A stretch of DNA of 6,419 nucleotides from DASVBJ01 sp036375895. Lineage in GTDB: Bacteria; Actinomycetota; Actinomycetes; JACCUZ01. Of this stretch, positions 1 to 4,333 are shown piece by piece. The translations under genes were made by a program, and so were the position numbers. The notes beneath the pieces were generated by a model. That model was not told the DNA's origin. It searched no databases and saw only the letters and a program-made list of their open reading frames with translations. Position 1 is the stretch's first letter; each line of letters starts with the position of its first letter. Location of the stretch: NCBI GenBank assembly GCA_036375895.1, contig DASVBJ010000072.1, positions 1 through 6,419 on the forward strand, given 5' to 3'.

Positions 1-5
1 CTCAT
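1..5 (-). CDS. Start of a divergent gene, product unknown (only first codon visible)
   Basis: On the minus strand an ATG reads from position 5 to 3 and runs off the window edge. It is called because of what precedes it: a GAGAGG Shine-Dalgarno at 21..16 with a 10-base spacer, and the stop of a leader peptide gene 36 bases upstream. This mirrors the arrangement before the sulfite reductase gene on the other strand. Nothing of the product can be seen. Because the same kind of leader controls it, a role in sulfur uptake or metabolism is a reasonable inference, but no more than that. Confidence 0.45.
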
Positions 6-14
6 GGGGGAGGT

Positions 15-56
15 GCCTCTCGCGGGAGCGGACGACGAACGTCAGACGCGAGAGGC
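15..56 (-). promoter_or_regulatory. Shine-Dalgarno-sequestering hairpin after the minus-strand leader peptide
   Basis: A perfect 10-bp inverted repeat, GCCTCTCGCG at 15-24 and CGCGAGAGGC at 47-56, encloses a 22-base loop. In the minus-strand transcript the first arm (56..47) is the last four codons of the leader peptide and the loop contains its stop codon. The second arm (24..15) contains the whole GAGAGG Shine-Dalgarno of the gene starting at 5. When folded, the hairpin would hide that ribosome site. A ribosome held on the leader's Cys codon (62..60) would cover the first arm and open it. No T-run follows, so it is not an intrinsic terminator. The repeat is seen directly; the switching is inferred. 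Confidence 0.72.
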
Positions 57-125
57 GCGACAGGCCATGCTGGCAACGCGCTGCAGGTCGACGTGCAGCC
101 GCTCGAACAGCACCGTGCCGGTCAT
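42..125 (-). CDS. Cys-containing leader peptide (27 aa), minus strand
   Basis: ATG at 125..123 opens 27 codons ending in TGA at 44..42. The peptide starts MTGTVLFER, carries the core LHVDLQRVAS (residues 10-19) and ends MACRASRV. It matches the short peptides annotated as putative leader peptide before sulfur-assimilation and sulfur-transport operons in actinobacteria, which share an LHVDLQRVAS-type core and a Cys-Arg near the end. Its single Cys (residue 22) uses the rare codon TGT. There is no Shine-Dalgarno before the ATG, and the likely -10 lies only 7 bases upstream, so the mRNA may be leaderless. The role is probably cis-acting: ribosome progress through the Cys codon sets the fold of the following hairpin. 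A near-identical partner lies at 267..350 on the other strand. Confidence 0.85.
   Translation of the reverse strand: MTGTVLFERLHVDLQRVASMACRASRV
79..101 (-). repeat. Left copy of 23-bp inverted repeat (leader peptide core)
   Basis: This stretch is the reverse complement of 294-316 at 22 of 23 positions. It encodes the RLH(V/I)DLQR part of the minus-strand leader, so the repeat reflects two related leader genes in opposite orientation. Within it, CTGCA (81-85) and TGCAG (94-98) flank GTCGAC, giving an 18-bp palindrome with one mismatch. This may be a transcript hairpin or simply a result of the codons used. Confidence 0.75.
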
Positions 126-132
126 GGCCGGT

Positions 133-163
133 ACTGTAACCGCCCCGACGGGGTTGTTGTCCA
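133..163 (-). promoter_or_regulatory. Probable promoter of the minus-strand leader and operon
   Basis: Reading the minus strand, TGGACA at 163..158 (five of six matches to TTGACA) is followed after 19 bases by TACAGT at 138..133, a TAnnnT -10. Transcription would start close to position 125, the A of the leader's ATG, which predicts a leaderless leader mRNA. The spacer contains the small palindrome CCCC-GAC-GGGG (143-153). The 19-base spacing is longer than ideal, so this is a candidate only. Confidence 0.45.
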
Positions 164-231
164 GAGTGGTTGCCACCGGGCGCGTGCACAGGGCGCACTG
201 CCCGCTGTGCGAGACAGCCGGCCCACGGGGG

Positions 232-260
232 TCGCCAACGGCGTGAATTCGGTGCAGGAT
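232..260 (+). promoter_or_regulatory. Possible promoter of the + strand leader and sulfate reduction operon
   Basis: CAGGAT at 255-260 resembles a GC-rich actinobacterial -10 and lies 6 bases before the leader ATG at 267. TCGCCA at 232-237 (four of six matches to TTGACA) is 17 bases upstream of it. The start of transcription would fall at or very near the ATG, as on the minus side. However, AGGA at 256-259 is also correctly spaced to be a Shine-Dalgarno, in which case the promoter is further upstream. Confidence 0.35.
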
Positions 261-266
261 GTCGGC

Positions 267-350
267 ATGACCGACGGCGCCCACTTGGTTGCCCGGCTGC
301 ACATCGACCTGCAGCGGGTGTCGAGCGCCGCGTGTCGCGCCTGCCGCTGA
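267..350 (+). CDS. Cys-containing leader peptide (27 aa) of the sulfate reduction operon
   Basis: ATG at 267 opens 27 codons ending in TGA at 348-350, exactly the length of the minus-strand leader. The peptide starts MTDGAHLVAR, has the core LHIDLQRVSS (residues 11-20) and ends AACRACR. It belongs to the same actinobacterial putative-leader-peptide type. Two Cys residues (23 and 26) sit near the end; Cys23 uses TGT and Cys26 uses TGC. The sulfite reductase ATG follows 39 bases after the stop. The last codons form one arm of a hairpin that reaches the sulfite reductase Shine-Dalgarno. Inferred role: ribosome stalling at the Cys codons when Cys-tRNA is scarce opens the hairpin and raises translation of the operon. 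A longer reading frame begins at 93, but the conserved length and core favour 267. Confidence 0.87.
   Translation: MTDGAHLVARLHIDLQRVSSAACRACR
294..316 (+). repeat. Right copy of 23-bp inverted repeat (leader peptide core)
   Basis: This is the partner of 79-101 in reverse complement, with one mismatch, and encodes RLHIDLQR of the + strand leader. CTGCA (297-301) and TGCAG (310-314) again flank a central TCGA, so the imperfect palindrome seen in the left copy is kept here, with two inner mismatches. Confidence 0.75.
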
Positions 351-374
351 CGCCGTCCGTTTCCGCAGCAGGCG
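338..374 (+). promoter_or_regulatory. Hairpin masking the sulfite reductase Shine-Dalgarno
   Basis: CGCCTGC at 338-344 pairs perfectly with GCAGGCG at 368-374. After one mismatch, GC at 346-347 pairs with GC at 365-366. The left arm covers leader codons 24-26 and the loop holds the leader stop. The right arm runs into GGCGAGGAG (371-379), the ribosome site for the ATG at 390 (10-base spacer). The arrangement matches the minus-strand hairpin at 15-56, although the stem is shorter and only the start of the Shine-Dalgarno is paired. There is no T-run, so it is not an intrinsic terminator. The repeat is seen; its function as a Cys-responsive translational switch is inferred. Confidence 0.62.
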
Positions 375-389
375 AGGAGTCGTCCCACC

Positions 390-2048
390 ATGGCCTATGC
401 CATCGGTGCGGCTGCCGGCCAGGGCCAGTGGGCTCTCGGCCATCGTGAGCCGCTCAATCCGTCGGAGCAGATGAAGCGCGACGCCGACGGCCTCGACGTC
501 CGGCAACGGATCGTCGACGTCTATGCCAGACAGGGATTTCGGTCCATCGATCCGAGCGATCTGCGGGGCAGGTTCCGGTGGTGGGGCCTGTACACGCAGC
601 GCAGGCAGGGCATCGACGGCGGGCAGACGGCCGCCCTCGCGCCGGAGGAACTCGAGGACGAGCATTTCATGCTGCGGGTCCGCGTGCCCGGTGGGCGGCT
701 GACGTCCGCTGCGCTGCGGACCATCGGCGAGCTCTCGGCCCGCTACGCGCGCGACACTGCGGACCTCACCGACCGGCAGAACATCCAGCTGCACTGGGTG
801 CGCATCGAGGACGTTCCCGAGATCTGGCGGCGGCTCGAGGCCGTCGACCTGTCGACCACCGAGGCCTGCGGCGACACCCCGCGCGTTGTGCTCGGATCCC
901 CGGTCGCCGGCGTGGCGGCGGACGAGATCGTCGACGGCACGCCGGCCATCGAGGAGATCCGGCGGCGGTTCATCGGCTCGCCGGAGTTCTCCAACCTGCC
1001 GCGCAAGTTCAAGACCGCGATCAGCGGGTCGCCGCTGCAGGACGTCGCGCACGAGGTCAACGACGTGTCCTTCGTGGGCGTCGTGCACCCCGAGCACGGT
1101 CCCGGCTTCGACCTCTGGGTCGGCGGCGGCCTGTCGACCAACCCGATGCTGGCGCAGCGCCTCGGCGTCTTCGTCACGGTCGACGAGGTGCCCGACGTGT
1201 GGGCCGGGGTCGTCGGGGCCTTCCGCGACTACGGCTACCGGCGGTTGCGCAACCGGGCGCGCCTGAAGTTCCTTGTCGCCGACTGGGGTGTGGAGCGGTT
1301 CCGCGACGTCCTGGAGACCGAGTACGTCGGGCGGCGGCTGGCCGACGGCCCGGCTCCCCCGGTGCCCGACGGACCGCGCGACCACGTCGGCGTCCACCGG
1401 CAGCGGGACGGGCGGTACTACGTGGGGCTGGCCCCGACCGCCGGCCGCGTCTCCGGGACCCTGCTGGCCCGGCTCGCCGACATCGCCGAGGAGCACGGCT
1501 CGACCCGGGTGCGCACCACGCCGCACCAGAAGCTGCTCGTGCTCGACGTGCCGCAGGACCGGGTCGACTCGCTGGTCGCCGCGGCTGAGGGCATCGGGCT
1601 GCGGGCCCGGCCGAGCACCTTCCGGCGCGACACGATGGCCTGCACGGGCATCGAGTTCTGCAAGCTGGCCATCGTCGAGACCAAGGCACGCGCGGCCGAG
1701 CTCGTCGACGCGCTGGAGGCCCGGCTGCCGGACTTCGACCAGCCCCTGACGATCAATGTCAACGGCTGCCCCAACTCCTGCGCCCGGATCCAGGTCGCGG
1801 ACATCGGTCTGAAGGGCCAGCTGGTGCCGGGCGCGGACGGCAACCACGTCGAGGGCTTCCAGGTGCACCTGGGCGGCGGCCTCGGGCTCGACGCGGGCTT
1901 CGGGCGCAAGCTGCGCGGTCACAAGGTCACCGCCGACGAGCTGCCGGACTACGTCGAGCGCGTCGTCCGCCGGTTCGCCGAGCAGCGCCAGCTCGGCGAG
2001 CGCTTCGCCCAGTGGGTCGCCCGGGTCCCCGAGGAGACCCTGCGATGA
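390..2048 (+). CDS. sirA: Ferredoxin-dependent assimilatory sulfite reductase (SirA/NirA type)
   Basis: This 552-residue cytoplasmic enzyme reduces sulfite to sulfide with six electrons, normally from ferredoxin. The cofactor motif is complete: Cys418 and Cys424 (ACTGIEFCKLA) and Cys460 and Cys464 (NGCPNSCARIQ) would bind the 4Fe-4S cluster coupled to siroheme. Two ferrodoxin-like halves are visible, with GRFRWWGLYTQR (60-71) and DRQNIQLHW (128-136) in the first. Basic anion-binding candidates are Arg96, Arg165, Lys206 and Lys208 (LPRKFKTAISG). Tyr68 and Cys160 (TTEACGDTPR) correspond, one residue off, to the Tyr69-Cys161 pair I recall as covalently linked in M. tuberculosis SirA. Length and N-terminus (GQWALGHREPLN) also match that protein, supporting the ATG at 390 with GAGGAG at 374-379. 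Nitrite reductase is the related alternative, but the Tyr/Cys pair and cys neighbours favour sulfite. Translation is probably set by the upstream leader and hairpin. Confidence 0.96.
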   Translation: MAYAIGAAAGQGQWALGHREPLNPSEQMKRDADGLDVRQRIVDVYARQGFRSIDPSDLRGRFRWWGLYTQRRQGIDGGQTAALAPEELEDEHFMLRVRVPGGRLTSAALRTIGELSARYARDTADLTDRQNIQLHWVRIEDVPEIWRRLEAVDLSTTEACGDTPRVVLGSPVAGVAADEIVDGTPAIEEIRRRFIGSPEFSNLPRKFKTAISGSPLQDVAHEVNDVSFVGVVHPEHGPGFDLWVGGGLSTNPMLAQRLGVFVTVDEVPDVWAGVVGAFRDYGYRRLRNRARLKFLVADWGVERFRDVLETEYVGRRLADGPAPPVPDGPRDHVGVHRQRDGRYYVGLAPTAGRVSGTLLARLADIAEEHGSTRVRTTPHQKLLVLDVPQDRVDSLVAAAEGIGLRARPSTFRRDTMACTGIEFCKLAIVETKARAAELVDALEARLPDFDQPLTINVNGCPNSCARIQVADIGLKGQLVPGADGNHVEGFQVHLGGGLGLDAGFGRKLRGHKVTADELPDYVERVVRRFAEQRQLGERFAQWVARVPEETLR

Positions 2049-2194
2049 GCGACCAGCGGGCCGTCCCGTTCTACTGCCCGTTCTGCGGCGACGAGGACCT
2101 GCGACCCCACGAGGACAGGCACGGCACGTGGCTCTGCCGCTCGTGCACGCGGGCGTTCGCGCTGAGGTTGGTTGGCCTGGCGGTGTCCCGATGA
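2045..2194 (+). CDS. Small zinc-ribbon-like protein of the sulfate reduction operon (49 aa)
   Basis: A 49-residue basic protein with two CxxC knuckles: Cys11/Cys14 (YCPFCGDEDL) and Cys31/Cys34 (WLCRSCTRAF), 16 residues apart. This suits a single structural zinc or, less likely, a rubredoxin-like iron site. No membrane segment or signal peptide is seen. The ATG at 2045 overlaps the sulfite reductase stop (ATGA) and has GAGGAG at 2031-2036 with an 8-base spacer, so it is preferred over an upstream in-frame ATG at 2012. Its own stop overlaps the cysH start. I recall a small uncharacterised protein at this place in Streptomyces cys clusters, so it is a real conserved gene. Its function is not known to me. 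The position between sir and cysH, two Fe-S enzymes, suggests an accessory role in the pathway, but that is inference. Confidence 0.88.
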   Translation: MSDQRAVPFYCPFCGDEDLRPHEDRHGTWLCRSCTRAFALRLVGLAVSR

Positions 2195-2886
2195 CCGCCG
2201 TCACCGACCTCCGGGCGGCCGCCACCCGGGCCGGCCGCGACCTCGAGGACGCGACCGCCGAGGAGGTCGTGCGCTGGGCCGCGTCGACGTTCGGCGCCCG
2301 GCTCGCGGTCACGTCGTCGATGGCCGACGCCGTCGTGGCGCACCTCGTGTCCCGGGCGCTGCCCGGCGTGGACGTGCTCTTCCTCGACACCGGCTATCAC
2401 TTCACCGAGACCGTCGGCACCCGGGACGCGGTGGCCGCGACCATGCCCGTCACGGTGGTGTCGCTGCTGCCGGAGCAGACCGTCGCCGAGCAGGACGCGG
2501 CGTACGGCCCGCGCCTGCACGACCGCGACCCCGACCTGTGCTGCGCGCTGCGCAAGATCGCCCCGCTGGAGCGGGCGCTGGACCGGTACGACGCGTGGGC
2601 TACCGGCCTGCGCCGTGACGAGTCGGCGACCCGGGCCGGCACGCCGGTCGTGCAGTGGGACGAGCGGCGGCACAAGGTCAAGGTCAACCCGATCGCCCGG
2701 TGGTCGCAGGCCGACGTCGACGCCTACGTCGAGGCGCACGGCGTGCTGGTGAACCCCCTGCTGCAGGACGGCTACTCCTCCGTCGGCTGCGCGCCGTGCA
2801 CCCGCCGGGCCACGGCCGCGGACGACGACCCCCGGGCCGGCCGCTGGGCCGGCCGCACCAAGACCGAGTGCGGGATCCACACATGA
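2191..2886 (+). CDS. cysH: Adenylylsulfate (APS) reductase, 4Fe-4S type, CysH
   Basis: A 231-residue PP-loop family reductase that makes sulfite and AMP from APS using thioredoxin. The nucleotide-binding loop is TSSMADAVVAHL (41-52), followed by LFLDTGYHFTET (63-74) and the arginine loop GLRRDES (139-145). Cys117-Cys118 (DLCCALRK) and Cys200/Cys203 (GCAPCTRR) are the four cysteines that bind a 4Fe-4S cluster in APS reductases and are absent from the E. coli-type PAPS reductase. The catalytic cysteine is Cys227 in the C-terminal ECGIHT. The start at 2191 overlaps the preceding stop (ATGA). It lacks a clear Shine-Dalgarno, so translation probably relies on coupling. A longer in-frame start at 2128 lies inside the small upstream gene and adds residues unlike the family. 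Some Fe-S CysH enzymes also accept PAPS, so strict APS specificity is likely but not certain. Confidence 0.95.
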   Translation: MTAVTDLRAAATRAGRDLEDATAEEVVRWAASTFGARLAVTSSMADAVVAHLVSRALPGVDVLFLDTGYHFTETVGTRDAVAATMPVTVVSLLPEQTVAEQDAAYGPRLHDRDPDLCCALRKIAPLERALDRYDAWATGLRRDESATRAGTPVVQWDERRHKVKVNPIARWSQADVDAYVEAHGVLVNPLLQDGYSSVGCAPCTRRATAADDDPRAGRWAGRTKTECGIHT

Positions 2887-3434
2887 CGGCCACGACGGTA
2901 CGGACCACCGGAGCGACGGTCTGGCTGACCGGGCTGCCGAGCGCGGGCAAGTCGACGCTCGCCGGTGCGCTGGCAGCCGCGCTGCGCGGCGACAGGCTCG
3001 TCGAGGTCCTCGACGGGGACGAGGTGCGGGCGAACCTGACCGCGGGGCTCGGGTTCAGCCGTGCCGACCGGGACGAGAACGTGCGCCGCATCGGCTGGCT
3101 CGCCGGGCTGCTGGCCCGCAACGGCGTGTTGGTGCTGGTGCCGGTGATCGCGCCGTACGCCGAGGCCCGCGCCGCGGTGCGCGAGGCGCACCGGGCCGGC
3201 GCCACGACGTACCTGGAGGTGCACGTGGCGACCCCCCTCGACGTCTGCGCCGACCGCGACGTGAAGGGCCTGTACGCCGCCCAGCGCGCCGGAGCGGTCA
3301 GTGGCCTGACCGGCGTCGACGACCCTTACGAGCCGCCGGGGTCCCCGGACCTGCGGCTGGACACCTCGGCCCTGTCCCTGGACGACTCCGTCGCCGCCCT
3401 GCGCGACCTGCTCCGGACGAGGGGGTTGGCATGA
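2883..3434 (+). CDS. cysC: Adenylylsulfate kinase, CysC
   Basis: A 183-residue P-loop kinase that phosphorylates APS at the 3' position to give PAPS. Visible motifs are Walker A GLPSAGKST (17-25), LDGDEVR (43-49), the APS-binding stretch GFSRADRDENVRRIG (57-71), the lid region RDVKGLYAAQRAG (125-137) and GVDDPYEPP (144-152). The usual ISPY motif, whose Ser is phosphorylated in the E. coli enzyme, reads VIAPY here (88-92), with Ala for Ser. That Ser is known not to be essential in all APS kinases, so activity is still expected. The lid also has Val where Pro is usual. The ATG at 2883 overlaps the cysH stop (ATGA) and has only a weak GGGA 7 bases upstream. It is a stand-alone kinase, not fused to CysN. 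Confidence 0.93.
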   Translation: MTATTVRTTGATVWLTGLPSAGKSTLAGALAAALRGDRLVEVLDGDEVRANLTAGLGFSRADRDENVRRIGWLAGLLARNGVLVLVPVIAPYAEARAAVREAHRAGATTYLEVHVATPLDVCADRDVKGLYAAQRAGAVSGLTGVDDPYEPPGSPDLRLDTSALSLDDSVAALRDLLRTRGLA

Positions 3435-4333
3435 GCCGCCAGACCTTGACCCACCTGGACACCCTCGAGGCGGAGTCGGTGCACATCCTCCGCGAGGTCG
3501 CCGCGGAGGCGGAGCGGCCGGCGTTGCTCTTCTCCGGCGGCAAGGACTCGGTGGTGATGCTGCACCTCGCGGCCAAGGCCTTCGCGCCCGGCCGGATCCC
3601 CTTCCCGGTCCTGCACGTCGACACGGGACACAACTTCCCCGAGGTGCTCGCCTTCCGGGACGAGGCGGTCGCCCGCTACGGCGTGACCCTGCTCGTCGCG
3701 AGCGTGCAGGACTCGATCGACCGCGGGCGGGTGCGCGAGCGCCCGGACGGGACGCGGAACCCGCTGCAGACCGTCACGCTGCTCGACGCCATCGCCGAGC
3801 ACCGCTTCGACGCGGTCTTCGGCGGCGGCCGGCGCGACGAGGAGAAGGCCCGGGCCAAGGAGCGCATCGTCAGCCTGCGCGACGAGTTCGGCCAGTGGGA
3901 CCCGCGCCGCCAGCGGCCCGAGCTGTGGTCGCTGTACAACGGTCGCCACCGGCCCGGCGAGCACGTCCGCGTGTTCCCGCTGTCCAACTGGACCGAGCTG
4001 GAGATCTGGCAGTACGTCGCCCGCGAGGCCATCGCCCTCCCGGCGATCTACCTCGCGCACCGCCGCCGGGTGCTGCGCCGCGACGGCATGTGGCTGGCCG
4101 AGTCGCCCCACGTCGTGCGCCGCGACGGCGAGGCGGTCGAGGAGCGCACCGTGCGCTACCGCACGGTCGGCGACATGTCGTGCACCGGCGCGGTGGAGAG
4201 CACCGCCACGACGTACGACGAGGTGCTGGCCGAGATCGCCTCCAGCCGCATCACCGAGCGCGGCGCGACCCGCGCCGACGACCGGCTCTCGGAGGCCGCC
4301 ATGGAGGACCGCAAGCGAGAGGGCTACTTCTGA
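3431..4333 (+). CDS. cysD: Sulfate adenylyltransferase small subunit, CysD
   Basis: A 300-residue catalytic subunit of ATP sulfurylase. With the GTPase CysN it adenylates sulfate to APS and pyrophosphate, the first step of the pathway. It is an N-type ATP pyrophosphatase: PP-loop FSGGKDSVVMLHL (34-46), HVDTGHNFPEV (62-72), FGGGRRDEEKARAKER (130-145) and FPLSNWTELEIWQY (182-195). The C-terminal KREGYF (295-300) and the overall length match the family. The ATG overlaps the cysC stop (ATGA) and has a good Shine-Dalgarno (AGGGGG at 3420-3425, 5-base spacer). Its own stop shares one base with the cysN start. Confidence 0.97.
   Translation: MSRQTLTHLDTLEAESVHILREVAAEAERPALLFSGGKDSVVMLHLAAKAFAPGRIPFPVLHVDTGHNFPEVLAFRDEAVARYGVTLLVASVQDSIDRGRVRERPDGTRNPLQTVTLLDAIAEHRFDAVFGGGRRDEEKARAKERIVSLRDEFGQWDPRRQRPELWSLYNGRHRPGEHVRVFPLSNWTELEIWQYVAREAIALPAIYLAHRRRVLRRDGMWLAESPHVVRRDGEAVEERTVRYRTVGDMSCTGAVESTATTYDEVLAEIASSRITERGATRADDRLSEAAMEDRKREGYF

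Larger units (their letters stand above)
126..266. other. Divergent intergenic region between the two leaders, with small palindromes
   Basis: These 141 bases separate the two leader start codons and should hold both promoters and any operator. Three small dyads are visible. CCCC-GAC-GGGG (143-153) sits between the minus-strand -35 and -10. GTGG-TTG-CCAC (166-176) lies just upstream of that -35. A longer one pairs GCACA (186-190) with TGTGC (206-210) outside GGGC/GCCC (191-194/200-203). I do not recognise any as a known regulator site, and short dyads are common in GC-rich DNA. I see no other gene here. Confidence 0.35.

Noticed and set aside
15..374. The leader hairpins as rho-independent terminators
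   Set aside because: Neither stem is followed by a run of T in its transcript, and both involve the next gene's Shine-Dalgarno, so translational control fits better.
2128..2190. Longer N-terminus for CysH from ATG 2128
   Set aside because: It lies inside the small zinc-ribbon gene, and the extra 21 residues do not resemble the family. The ATGA overlap at 2191 fits the operon pattern.
42..2390. Very long minus-strand reading frame (782 codons) across the sulfite reductase and part of cysH
   Set aside because: It is antisense to clearly recognised genes, has low-complexity Ala/Arg/Pro/Gly composition, and is a known artefact of high-GC third positions. Only its last 27 codons (125..42) are kept, as the leader peptide.
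2655..2882. Longer N-terminus for CysC from ATG 2655
   Set aside because: The added residues are an out-of-frame reading of cysH rich in Arg and Gly. The family starts shortly before the Walker A motif, as from 2883.
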